60,689 nucleotides of DNA from an uncultured Subdoligranulum sp. (GTDB lineage: Bacteria > Bacillota_A > Clostridia > Oscillospirales > Ruminococcaceae). The stretch lies in assembly GCF_937890665.1 (NCBI RefSeq), contig NZ_CALADU010000273.1, positions 1 to 60,689 of the forward strand. Reading direction: 5' to 3'. The notes beneath the pieces were generated by a model. That model saw only the letters and a program-made list of their open reading frames with translations, made no database searches and was not told the DNA's origin. Each line of letters starts with the position of its first letter. Position 1 is the first letter of the stretch. This document shows, piece by piece, positions 33,898 through 41,861 of this stretch. The position numbers and the translations under genes were made by a program.

Positions 33898-35280
33898 TTA
33901 TCGATCCACCACGGGGACGGTGTCCTCGCAGCATTTGTCAAGATCATGAATATAAAGGTTGGTTTCCCGCACCACCACACCGGACAAGAGCAAAACGGCA
34001 ATCAAGTTGGGAATGGCCATCAAAGCGTTAAGGGTGTCGGCCACCGTCCAAACCAGATTCAGGGCGACTACCGGGGCGATGGCGGCTACCGCTACATACA
34101 CCACCCGGTAGAAAATCTGGCCCTTGCGGCCCACCAGATATTCCAGACACCGCTCGCCGTAGTAGGACCAGCCCAACACGGTGGAGAAGGCGAAGGAGAT
34201 GATGCCCACCACCAAAATGATGGGGCCCAGCACGGGGATCTGGTCGAAAGCCAGTGTGGTCAGGATGCCGCCGTCCGAGATGGAGCCCATATCAATGGCG
34301 GGGTTTTTCATAATGCTGGACACCAGTACCAGACCGGTCATCAGGCAGACCACCACGGTGTCCCAGAAGGTGCCGCTGGCAGATACCAAAGCCTGCCGCA
34401 CCGGGTTGCGGGTTTGGGCAGCGGCCGCCACGATGGGGGCCGAACCCATACCGGATTCGTTGGAAAAAAGCCCCCGGGCAATGCCGTACCGCATGGCCAG
34501 CATGATGCCGCCGCCGGTCAGGCCGCCCGCCGCCGCACCGGGGGTGAAAGCCAGCCGCAGAATGGTGGTGATGGCCGCCCACAGAAAGTCGCGGTTGTAG
34601 ACCAAAATGCCCAGACAACCCAAAATATAGAAGGCCGCCATGAAGGGCACCAGCTTTTCACAGACGTTGGCGATGGTCTGGATGCCGCCGAAGATGACCA
34701 GCGCCGTTAGGGCTGCCACCACCAAGCCCACCAGCCAGGGCGGAATGCCCAGATTGGCCTGACACACCGTAGCGATGGCGTTGACCTGCGTGGCGCAGCC
34801 GATGCCGAAAGAGGCCAGCGTGCCGAAGAGGGCAAACAATACGCCCAGCCATTTCAAGTGCAGTCCCCGTTCCAGCGCATACATGGCGCCGCCCTGCATC
34901 CGGCCGTCCTTGGTTTTGACCCGGTATTTCACGGCGATCAGCGACTCGGCATATTTGGTGGCGATGCCGAAAATACCGGTGATCCAGCACCAGAACACCG
35001 CGCCGGGACCGCCCAATGCGATGGAGGTGCCTACTCCGATGATGTTGCCGGTACCAATGGTGGAGGCCAGTGCGGTAGTCAGGGTGGCAAACTGGGAAAC
35101 CTCTCCCTCGGCGTCGGGGTCCTTGGTCACCGACAACCGAATGGCAGTGAGCAGCTTGCGCTGAATGCCCCGGGTACGCACCGTCATAAATAGGTGGGTG
35201 CCCAACAGCAACAGCATGGTAGGCCAAGCCCAGACCCACTGGTTGGTCACGTTGATGAATTGTACGATCGCATCCATCAT
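33898..35280 (-). CDS. Sodium:alanine/glycine symporter (AGCS family)
   Basis: A 460-residue inner-membrane symporter with about ten to eleven helices. AGCS landmarks are STIGTGNIIGVGTSIALGGPGAVFW, of which GTGNIIGVGTSIALGGPG is most typical, then FGIATKYAESLIAVKYR, GLFSNESGMGSAPIVAAAAQ and GWSYYGERCLEYLVG. It imports alanine, glycine or related small amino acids with Na+. AAGGGAG lies 10 bases before ATG 35280. Its leader contains a promoter followed by a terminator-like hairpin (35329-35373), implying attenuation. Confidence 0.93.
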   Translation of the reverse strand: MMDAIVQFINVTNQWVWAWPTMLLLLGTHLFMTVRTRGIQRKLLTAIRLSVTKDPDAEGEVSQFATLTTALASTIGTGNIIGVGTSIALGGPGAVFWCWITGIFGIATKYAESLIAVKYRVKTKDGRMQGGAMYALERGLHLKWLGVLFALFGTLASFGIGCATQVNAIATVCQANLGIPPWLVGLVVAALTALVIFGGIQTIANVCEKLVPFMAAFYILGCLGILVYNRDFLWAAITTILRLAFTPGAAAGGLTGGGIMLAMRYGIARGLFSNESGMGSAPIVAAAAQTRNPVRQALVSASGTFWDTVVVCLMTGLVLVSSIMKNPAIDMGSISDGGILTTLAFDQIPVLGPIILVVGIISFAFSTVLGWSYYGERCLEYLVGRKGQIFYRVVYVAVAAIAPVVALNLVWTVADTLNALMAIPNLIAVLLLSGVVVRETNLYIHDLDKCCEDTVPVVDR

Positions 35281-35328
35281 GGTGTATACACTCCCTTATG
35301 CGCCCCGGCGGGCGGCGGATTCGGCGGC

Positions 35329-35422
35329 AAAAAAGCGGCGTGTCCGCGCAGTACATCCTGTGCGAACACGCCGATACCTTGCTACTATTTCTATGATACA
35401 ACCTTTCGCGTTAGTCCGTCAA
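35329..35422 (-). promoter_or_regulatory. Promoter and terminator-like leader hairpin of the AGCS gene
   Basis: On - : TTGACG (35417-35422), 18 bases, TATCAT (35393-35398), predicting a start near 35386. About 12 bases into the RNA comes a 15-base stem with two mismatches (CGGCGTGTTCGCACA / TGCGCGGACACGCCG, 35336-35373, loop GGATGTAC), followed by T6 (35329-35334). This would stop transcription about 55 bases in, before the symporter start at 35280. It is not a glycine riboswitch by eye; the sensor is unknown, and a stable short RNA is another reading. Confidence 0.6.
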
Positions 35423-35496
35423 GTATGCGCCTTTTGCACCGGCAGCGGCTTTGTGGTACAATGGCGGCAAACCAACCCGTACAAAGGAGCAAATCC

Positions 35497-36330
35497 ATGG
35501 CACAGTATATAGTGACAGGCCGCCCCTACCGCGGCAAAACCCGATTGGCCCATTGGCTTTGTGACCGGCTGCCCCAACCGGTGGCAGGGCTGCGCACCCT
35601 ATGCACCGGACGCTGTGCGGGGGGACCGCTGTTCTCGCTGCAAGATCTCACCACCGGTACCATGGTCCCCATCAGCCGTGAGGAGGCCGGACAGGTGCGG
35701 GGCATCCCCGAAGCCTTTGCGGGCTTTGGCACCGAGGTACTGCGCGCCGCCGCCCAGAGCGATGCCCCCACCGTGTTGGTGGATGAGGTGGGGCGGTTTG
35801 AGCGGGACTGCACCGGGTATCTGGCGGCCTTGAACGCCCTGCTAGATGGCCCCCAGACCGTGGTGGTGACCGTCAAGGGGGAGGATCTGCCCCACCTGAA
35901 CGCCCTGCGGGCCCGTACTTCGGCGGTGCAGATCGATCTGGACGAGGAAGCCCCGGCCGCGGTGCGGGCCCGGTTGGCCCCGGACCTGCCCGCCCCGCTC
36001 CACGCGGCGGCGGGAGTACGGCTCTTCCGGGAGGAAAAATGCTTTGGCCCCGGTCCGCTGGAACTGTTGGAACTGGTGGCGCGCACCGGGTCGCTGCATC
36101 AGGCGGCGTCGGTCATGGGGATGGCCTACTCCAAAGCGTGGAAGATGCTGAAAGAGCTGGAACACCAATGGGGCTTTGCCATGGTGGAACGCCACGGCGG
36201 CGGGGCAGGAGGCGGCGGCTCGCTGCTGACGCCCCGGGCGTGGGAACTGCTGCGCCGCTACCGCGCCCTGCAATGGGAGAGCGAGCAGGCGGTGCGCCGA
36301 TCCTTTGGGCGCTGGTTTGCAGATTTTTAA
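35497..36330 (+). CDS. NTPase_1 (THEP1-like) - ModE helix-turn-helix fusion regulator
   Basis: 277 residues. The N-terminal half is a small P-loop NTPase of the NTPase_1 type: GRPYRGKT (8-15) as Walker A and TVLVDEVGRFE (92-102) as Walker B. From about residue 172 it is the ModE/LysR-type winged helix: FGPGPLELLELVARTGSLHQ, AASVMGMAYSKAWKMLKELE, and LLTPRAWELLRRYRAL. The molybdate-binding Mop/TOBE domains of classical ModE are absent. The start is ATG 35497 (ACAAAGGAGCAAATCC). It precedes a FecBCD-type importer whose promoter has a ModE-like box, so it probably controls molybdenum or tungsten uptake, with the NTPase as sensor (inference). Confidence 0.85.
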   Translation: MAQYIVTGRPYRGKTRLAHWLCDRLPQPVAGLRTLCTGRCAGGPLFSLQDLTTGTMVPISREEAGQVRGIPEAFAGFGTEVLRAAAQSDAPTVLVDEVGRFERDCTGYLAALNALLDGPQTVVVTVKGEDLPHLNALRARTSAVQIDLDEEAPAAVRARLAPDLPAPLHAAAGVRLFREEKCFGPGPLELLELVARTGSLHQAASVMGMAYSKAWKMLKELEHQWGFAMVERHGGGAGGGGSLLTPRAWELLRRYRALQWESEQAVRRSFGRWFADF

Positions 36331-36347
36331 GAAAAGTCATACCTCCT

Positions 36348-36380
36348 TTGACAGGGCGTTATTCTTGTGCTAGAATAACG
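36348..36380 (+). promoter_or_regulatory. Promoter with ModE-like palindrome for the FecBCD-type importer
   Basis: TTGACA (36348-36353), 17 bases, TAGAAT (36371-36376), a strong promoter 45-70 bases before the binding-protein ATG at 36420. Over it lies a perfect inverted repeat: arms CGTTATTCT (36357-36365) and AGAATAACG (36372-36380) with a 6-base spacer. The outer CGTTAT/ATAACG and 24-base span resemble ModE boxes of enterobacterial modABC as I recall them. Occupancy would cover the -10 and repress. Confidence 0.7.
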
Positions 36381-36419
36381 TAGCGGCCGGAATGGGCTGC
36401 AATGAAGGAGGAAGATGGA

Positions 36420-37502
36420 ATGAAACCCCGTTTTGTACAAAAAATCACGGCGCTGGCCTTGGCGGCTGCGCTGGCGTTCAACCTGACGGCCTGCGGTGCG
36501 GCGTCGTCTGTTTCGTCTGCGGCAGAGAGCGCCACGTCGGAGGCGGCATCCCAGCCCGCCGCTGCCACCCCGGAAAGCACCGGCATTACGCTGACCGATC
36601 AGGCGGGTCGTACCGTCACGCTGGAGCAGCCTGCCGAAAGTGTTGTCAGTTGCTACTACATCACCACCTATGCGCTGATCGCGCTGGGCCAGAAGGATAA
36701 GATCGTCGGTTTGGAGAATAAGGCCGACACCCGCGCCATCTACGCGCTGGCCGCCCCCGAACTGCCCGAACTCACGCAGGTGGGCACCCTGAAGGAACTG
36801 AATGTGGAGGCGGTAGCCTCGCTGGATCCTGAGCTGGTCATCATGCCCAAGAAATTGGCGGACAATGCCCAGACGCTGGAAGATCTGGGCATCACCGTGA
36901 TGGTGGTGGACCCCGAAACGCAGGAAGGGCTGGAAACGATGCTCACCCTTATCGGGCAGGCTTGCGGCGCCGAGGAAGAGGCGCAGGCCCTGTTGGACTA
37001 CAACCACGAGCAGTTGGACCGGGCTGCCCAGATGACGCAGGATCTGGACAAACCCACCGTCTGCCTGCTGGGCAACAGCAGCTACCTGACCGTGGCCCCT
37101 GCTGCTATGTACCAGAATGACCTCATCGAGCAGGCGGGCGGCGTTAACGCGGCAGCCGGCATCGAGGAAGATTACTGGGCCGAGGTTTCCTACGAAACGC
37201 TGCTCTCGCTGGCACCGGAAGTGCTGATGATTCCCTCCGGCGCAGAGTACACCGCCGACGACCTGCTGGCGGATGCCCAGTTGGCGGACCTGCCTGCGGT
37301 CCAGAACGGTGCGGTCTACACCATGCCGCAGGGTCTGGACGAGTGGGATTCCCCCACGCCTTCCGGCATTTTGGGCGTGCTGTGGCTCACCAGCGTGCTG
37401 CATCCCGATGCCTATTCCTTTGAGGAGTTTACCGCCGATGCCCAGAATTTCTACCAGACTTTCTACGGCTTTACTCCGGATGCTTCGCTGATCACGAAAT
37501 AA
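36420..37502 (+). CDS. Metal/oxyanion ABC transporter binding lipoprotein (FecB/BtuF fold)
   Basis: A 360-residue lipoprotein with signal MKPRFVQKITALALAAALAF and lipobox Cys 25, an Ala/Ser linker, then a class III periplasmic-binding fold: ITLTDQAGRTVTLEQPAESV, DKIVGLENKAD, VGTLKELNVEAVASLDPELV. The start is ATG 36420 with AAGGAGG upstream. FecB-fold proteins bind siderophores, haem, cobalamin, or, in MolA, molybdate/tungstate. The ModE-type gene and box upstream and the molybdoenzyme downstream favour molybdate or tungstate (inference). Confidence 0.88.
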   Translation: MKPRFVQKITALALAAALAFNLTACGAASSVSSAAESATSEAASQPAAATPESTGITLTDQAGRTVTLEQPAESVVSCYYITTYALIALGQKDKIVGLENKADTRAIYALAAPELPELTQVGTLKELNVEAVASLDPELVIMPKKLADNAQTLEDLGITVMVVDPETQEGLETMLTLIGQACGAEEEAQALLDYNHEQLDRAAQMTQDLDKPTVCLLGNSSYLTVAPAAMYQNDLIEQAGGVNAAAGIEEDYWAEVSYETLLSLAPEVLMIPSGAEYTADDLLADAQLADLPAVQNGAVYTMPQGLDEWDSPTPSGILGVLWLTSVLHPDAYSFEEFTADAQNFYQTFYGFTPDASLITK

Positions 37503-37547
37503 CAAACTGTATATTTTTTCAAAAATATACTGAAAGGAAATTTTTCT

Positions 37548-38552
37548 ATGCGCTCACGCACCCGTATTTGCACCCTAGGGGTGCTCCTGCTGCTGGTTGT
37601 ACTGGCGGCGGCGTCGGTCTGCGTGGGCACATTTCCGTTAAGCGTGGGGCAGATCCTTACCCTGCTGGGGGGCGGTCTGCGGGATACCATGGAAGCCCGG
37701 GTCTTTTTTACCCTGCGGCTGCCCCGCACGGGGGTGGCGCTGCTGGCCGGGTTGGCGTTGGGCACCGCCGGTGGGGTCTATCAGACGGTGTTCCGCAATC
37801 CGCTGGCTTCGCCGGACCTCACCGGTGTGGCGGGGGGCGCGTCCTTCGGGGCGGCTGCCGCCATCGTGTGGGGGGCGGGCAGCGCCGTACAAATCATGGG
37901 CGGTGCCTTTGTCTGCGGTCTGCTCAGTCTGGCAGCAGTGCTGGCACTGGTGCAGGCGGCCCGGGCGGACCGTACAGCCACCTATGTGCTGGCCGGCATT
38001 TTGGTCAGTGCCTTGGCCGAGGCGGGTGTTATGCTGCTGAAAACCATGGCCGACCCCAACGGGGAACTGGCCGCCATCGAATATTGGACGATGGGCAGCC
38101 TTTCGGCCATTACGCTGGCGAAATTCACCGCCATGGCACCGCCGGTGTTGGTGGGGCTGGTGTTGGTACTGCTTTTTCGGCGGCAGGCGGCGCTGCTCTC
38201 GCTGGGGGAGGAGAGCGCCCGGTCGGCAGGATTGGAGCCCGGCCACTGGCGGGCGCTGCTGCTGGCGCTGACGACCCTGATGGTGGCCGCCGTGGTCAGT
38301 GTGGCGGGGGTCATCTCCTTTGTCGGGCTGATCGCGCCCCATATCGCCTACGGCTTGCTGCGGCGGCGGGGTGGGGCGTTTCTGCCCCTCTGTGCGCTGG
38401 TAGCCGCCGACCTGATGCTGCTGGCCGACCTGTTGGCCCGCAATGCCGGGCAGGGGGCGGAATTGCCGCTGAGCATCTTCACGGTGCTGTTTGCCGCACC
38501 GGTGCTGGCGGTACTGCTCATCCGCGGAAGGGGGCAAGATGATGCTGCTTGA
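37548..38552 (+). CDS. FecCD-family ABC transporter permease
   Basis: A 334-residue inner-membrane permease with about nine to ten helices. It carries the FecCD phrases FTLRLPRTGVALLAGLALGT, AGGVYQTVFRNPLASPDLTG and VISFVGLIAPHI. It forms a homodimeric channel for the binding protein upstream and the ATPase whose start overlaps its end by 14 bases. AAAGGAAATTTTT precedes the ATG. The closest functional analogue given the context is MolB of Haemophilus; FecCD permeases for iron chelates or cobalamin are alternatives. Confidence 0.92.
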   Translation: MRSRTRICTLGVLLLLVVLAAASVCVGTFPLSVGQILTLLGGGLRDTMEARVFFTLRLPRTGVALLAGLALGTAGGVYQTVFRNPLASPDLTGVAGGASFGAAAAIVWGAGSAVQIMGGAFVCGLLSLAAVLALVQAARADRTATYVLAGILVSALAEAGVMLLKTMADPNGELAAIEYWTMGSLSAITLAKFTAMAPPVLVGLVLVLLFRRQAALLSLGEESARSAGLEPGHWRALLLALTTLMVAAVVSVAGVISFVGLIAPHIAYGLLRRRGGAFLPLCALVAADLMLLADLLARNAGQGAELPLSIFTVLFAAPVLAVLLIRGRGQDDAA

Positions 38553-39330
38553 AGCGGAAAACCTGACGGTGGGGTATCGCCGGCCGGTGGTCCGTTCGGC
38601 ATCGCTGGTCCTGCAAGCCGGGGAACTGACCGCTTTGTTGGGGCCCAACGGCTGCGGCAAATCCACCCTGCTGCGGGGCATCAGTGGTAACGGCAAAGTG
38701 TTTGCCGGTACGGTGCGGGTCTGTGGGCAGGATTGCCTTGCCCTGTCGGCCCGCCGCCGGGCCCGCTGTCTGGCACTGCTGCCCCAACGGGTGGGTGTAT
38801 TGCCGGGCTTGACGGTGCGGGAGGTCATCACCATGGGACGGTACGTCCACAGCGGACTGTTCGGCGGCCCCCAACCCGGTGACGCTGAACGGGTGGAGCA
38901 GATCGCCCGGACTTTTGGGGTGGAACCTTTGCTGGACACCGACTGCGCCGCCCTCAGCGAGGGACAACGGCAGTTGGTCCACCTGTGCCGGGTAGCGGTA
39001 CAAGATACGCCGGTGCTGCTGCTGGACGAACCCAACAGTGCACTGGATTTCACCAACACCCATCGGCTCTTCGCCACCCTGCGCCGCTGGGTGCGGGGGC
39101 AGAGCAAGGCCGGACTCGTCGTGCTGCACGACCCGGCATTGGCGCTGCGCTACTGTGACCGATTGCTGCTGATGCAAAGGGGGCAGCTCTGCGGCGAGAT
39201 TCACCCCGGGGACGGTGCCCCGGCGGTGGAAGCAGCCTTGGCACCGCTCTATCCCCAGTTGCGGGTGGTGGCAGGGACCCAACCGGGGGAGCTGTTCTGT
39301 ACCTTGCGGGATGGCTGTGGTGGAGAATAG
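38539..39330 (+). CDS. FecE/MolC-type ABC transporter ATP-binding protein
   Basis: A 263-residue ATPase. Walker A is GPNGCGKSTLLRGISG, the signature segment reads LSEGQRQLVHLCRVA (LSEGQ in place of LSGGQ), Walker B is VLLLDEPNSALD and the switch His is in VVLHDPALALRYCD. It starts at ATG 38539 (GGAAGGGGGCAAG), inside the end of the permease gene. It powers the FecBCD-type importer. It is the last gene of that transcript; a separate promoter precedes the purine permease. Confidence 0.92.
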   Translation: MMLLEAENLTVGYRRPVVRSASLVLQAGELTALLGPNGCGKSTLLRGISGNGKVFAGTVRVCGQDCLALSARRRARCLALLPQRVGVLPGLTVREVITMGRYVHSGLFGGPQPGDAERVEQIARTFGVEPLLDTDCAALSEGQRQLVHLCRVAVQDTPVLLLDEPNSALDFTNTHRLFATLRRWVRGQSKAGLVVLHDPALALRYCDRLLLMQRGQLCGEIHPGDGAPAVEAALAPLYPQLRVVAGTQPGELFCTLRDGCGGE

Positions 39331-39402
39331 GCAAAAACCCTCGGGATTCTTGCAACATTTTTTGCGGTTTTGCCGTATTTTTGCAGCAGGGCCCGTCGGA
39401 TA

Positions 39403-39446
39403 TTGACAGAAAACATCCTTCTATTGTTATAATAGAGGGATGTTTT
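39403..39446 (+). promoter_or_regulatory. Promoter with nested inverted repeats for the purine permease
   Basis: TTGACA (39403-39408), 19 bases, TATAAT (39428-39433). Outer arms AAAACATCC (39410-39418) and GGATGTTTT (39438-39446) are perfectly complementary, and inner arms CTATT/AATAG flank GTTAT. The whole 37-base element covers the promoter spacer and -10, as an operator would. The following 80-base leader has one hairpin (GGGCGC/GCGCCC) and does not match a purine riboswitch. Confidence 0.55.
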
Positions 39447-39524
39447 TGGCTTGTAGGGCGCTGATTTGGGGAAAGAAGCGCCCGAAAAACAGAACCCAAG
39501 TGTCGGAAGAAAGGCGGCATCTGT

Positions 39525-40961
39525 ATGAAAGAGGAGATCCAACAGAAGGAAGCGCAGGAGTATGTAACTCCTTACGACTTCAAGGGCAAGTTGCCTTGGC
39601 GGCAAGCAGTCCCCCTGGGCCTGCAGCACGTGCTGGCCATGTTTGTGGGCAACCTGACCCCCATTTTGATCATCACCAGTGCCTGTGCGGCAGGCGGCGG
39701 GGCCGAGGAGTTCGCCCAGATTCAGGTGGCATTGCTGCAAAATGCCATGCTGGTGGCGGGCATCGTCACACTGGTCCAGTTGTTCTCGGTAGGTCCTATC
39801 GGCGGTCAGGTGCCCATTATCATGGGTACCAGTTCCGGTTTTATCGGCGTATTCCAAAGCGTCAACCAGATCATGGGCGGCGGCATCCTGAGCTACGGCG
39901 CCATGATGGGTGCGTCCATCGTGGGCGGTTTGTTTGAAACGGTGCTGGGTGCCTTCCTTAAACCCCTGCGCCGCTTCTTCCCGGCGGTGGTCACCGGTAC
40001 CGTGGTTATGTCCATCGGTCTTTCGCTGATCAGCGTAGGCGTGGGCTCTTTCGGCGGCGGTACTTCCGCTAAAGACTACGGCTCGATGGAAAACCTGCTC
40101 ATCGCGCTGGCCGTTATGATCATCATTCTGATCTTCAAGCATGGCTGCAAGGGGCTGGCCAGCTCCTCCTGCATCCTCATCGGCATCGTCTGCGGTTACA
40201 TCATCTGCGCGATCCTGCCCTTCTTCCTTTCGCCCACCGGCGTTACCGCCGATGGGGTGGAGTACACCAAAGCCTGGGTGCTCAACTGGAACAAGGTGGC
40301 CGAGGCTTCCTGGTTCGCGGTGCCCCAGCTTATGCCCGTCAAGCCGGTGTTTGACCTGCGTGCCATCCTGCCGGTGGCCGTTATGTTCATCGTTACCGCG
40401 GTGGAGACCGTGGGCGATATCTCCGGCGTGACCGAAGGCGGTATGGGCCGTGAAGCCACCGACAAGGAACTGTCCGGCGGCATCATCTGTGACGGTTTGG
40501 GCTCCACCTTCGCCGCCTTCTTCGGCGTGCTGCCCAACACCAGCTTCAGCCAGAACGTGGGTCTGGTCACCATGACCAAGATCGTTAACCGTACTGCACT
40601 GGCCTTCGGTGCCGTCTTCCTCGTGCTCTGCGGCCTGCTGCCCAAGCTGGCGGCGCTGGTTTCCATCATGCCCCAGAGCGTGCTGGGCGGTGCGGCGGTC
40701 ATCATGTTCTCGTCCATCGTCATGAGCGGTATCCAGCTCATCACCCGCGATAAACTCACCCCCCGCAACATGACCATCGTATCGGTGGCGCTGGGCCTTG
40801 GCTACGGCATGGGCTCCAACACCGCCGTGCTGGCAGGTCTGCCCCAGTTGGTCCAGTTGATCTTCGGTGGTTCCGGCATCGTGCCTGCGGCCCTTGTGGC
40901 GATTCTGCTCAACGTGCTGCTGCCCAAAGATACCCCGGAAGAGCAGCCGGCCAACCAATAA
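39525..40961 (+). CDS. NCS2 family xanthine/uric acid-type purine permease
   Basis: A 478-residue inner-membrane nucleobase:cation symporter with about 14 helices. The NAT signature QNVGLVTMTK follows FFGVLPNTSFS, and helix 8 carries VETVGDISGVTEGG. The QN-x-G form is that of xanthine/urate rather than uracil carriers. AAAGGCGGCATCTGT precedes the ATG. Placed just before the xanthine-dehydrogenase-family genes, it probably brings in their substrate. It is monocistronic between a promoter and a strong terminator. Confidence 0.92.
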   Translation: MKEEIQQKEAQEYVTPYDFKGKLPWRQAVPLGLQHVLAMFVGNLTPILIITSACAAGGGAEEFAQIQVALLQNAMLVAGIVTLVQLFSVGPIGGQVPIIMGTSSGFIGVFQSVNQIMGGGILSYGAMMGASIVGGLFETVLGAFLKPLRRFFPAVVTGTVVMSIGLSLISVGVGSFGGGTSAKDYGSMENLLIALAVMIIILIFKHGCKGLASSSCILIGIVCGYIICAILPFFLSPTGVTADGVEYTKAWVLNWNKVAEASWFAVPQLMPVKPVFDLRAILPVAVMFIVTAVETVGDISGVTEGGMGREATDKELSGGIICDGLGSTFAAFFGVLPNTSFSQNVGLVTMTKIVNRTALAFGAVFLVLCGLLPKLAALVSIMPQSVLGGAAVIMFSSIVMSGIQLITRDKLTPRNMTIVSVALGLGYGMGSNTAVLAGLPQLVQLIFGGSGIVPAALVAILLNVLLPKDTPEEQPANQ

Positions 40962-40978
40962 AACGGCAAAAATTTGTC

Positions 40979-41008
40979 GCCCCGCCGTGCCGGCGGGGCT
41001 TTCTCTTT
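40979..41008 (+). terminator. Intrinsic terminator after the purine permease
   Basis: GCCCCGCCG-TGC-CGGCGGGGC followed by TTTCTCTTTG; a perfect 9-base stem 18 bases after the stop. TATACT at 41023-41028 just beyond is a likely -10 for the hydroxylase operon, with a weak -35 (TTTCTC). Confidence 0.88.
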
Positions 41009-41069
41009 GTCCCATTTCATGCTATACTGAGAGCAAACACAAGTCCCATCTTGGGAGGAGGTACCCACC

Positions 41070-41861
41070 TTGCTGACGATCAAGCGATACGTCCGTGCGC
41101 AAAGCTTGGACGAAGCCTATACCCTGTGCCAGAAGCGGGCCAACGTGGTGCTGGGCGGTATGCTGTGGCTCAAAACCCAGAACCGCACCGTAGACACGGC
41201 CATCGACCTGTGCGATCTGGGCCTTTCCAACATTGAGGAAACCCCCGATGCCTTCCGCATCGGGGCGATGGTCACCCTGCGGGAACTGGAACAGCATCCC
41301 GGACTGGCAGCCCTGACCGGGGGCGCTATGGCCGAAAGTGTGCGTTCCATCGTGGGCGTGCAGTTCCGCAATCTGGCCACCGTGGGGGGCAGCCTTTATG
41401 GCCGGTTCGGCTTTTCGGATGTGCTGACCCTCTTTTTGGCCTTGGATGCGGTGGTAGAACTGCATCACGGCGGCGCCGTGCCGCTGGCAGACTATGCCGC
41501 CCGTCCCTATGAGCGGGACATCCTGACCCACGTGGTCGTGCCCAAACAGCCGGGCCGGGTAGCCTATCTGGCCCAGCGCAACGTTTCCACCGACTTCCCG
41601 GTGCTGACCTGCGCCGTGGCGGTGCGGCAGGACGGCGTGCGCTGTGCGGTGGGCGCCCGTCCCATGAAGGCAAAACTCTATGAGGGGGACGCAGCCCTGC
41701 TGGCAGGGGGCATCACCCCCGAAAGCGCCGCCGCCTTTGCCGAGCAGGTGACGTCCGAAGTTTCCTTCGGCAGCAACCTGCGGGCCGGGGCGGACTATCG
41801 CCGCGCCATCTGCAAGGTGCTGGTACGCCGGGCCCTGCTGGCCTGTAAGGAGGATGCATAA
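41070..41861 (+). CDS. Xanthine dehydrogenase family FAD-binding subunit
   Basis: 263 residues, the FAD subunit (CoxM/XdhB type) of a molybdenum hydroxylase. FRIGAMVTLRELEQHP, VGVQFRNLATVGGSL and SDVLTLFLALDAVVEL are family segments. It takes electrons from the 2Fe-2S subunit and passes them to NAD or another acceptor. The start is TTG 41070 with GGGAGGAGG 7 bases upstream. The order FAD, 2Fe-2S, Mo is that of three-subunit enzymes, and the next gene starts at its last base. Confidence 0.9.
   Translation: MLTIKRYVRAQSLDEAYTLCQKRANVVLGGMLWLKTQNRTVDTAIDLCDLGLSNIEETPDAFRIGAMVTLRELEQHPGLAALTGGAMAESVRSIVGVQFRNLATVGGSLYGRFGFSDVLTLFLALDAVVELHHGGAVPLADYAARPYERDILTHVVVPKQPGRVAYLAQRNVSTDFPVLTCAVAVRQDGVRCAVGARPMKAKLYEGDAALLAGGITPESAAAFAEQVTSEVSFGSNLRAGADYRRAICKVLVRRALLACKEDA

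Noticed and set aside
35281..35422. Glycine riboswitch or T-box before the AGCS gene
   Set aside because: The transcribed leader before the terminator is only about 55 bases and lacks the conserved cores of either element.
39434..39524. Purine riboswitch before the NCS2 permease
   Set aside because: No three-way junction with the conserved loop sequences; only a simple GGGCGC/GCGCCC hairpin.
37638..41015. Long open frames on - opposite the FecBCD and purine permease genes
   Set aside because: Antisense shadows; + strand genes have promoters, ribosome sites and family motifs.
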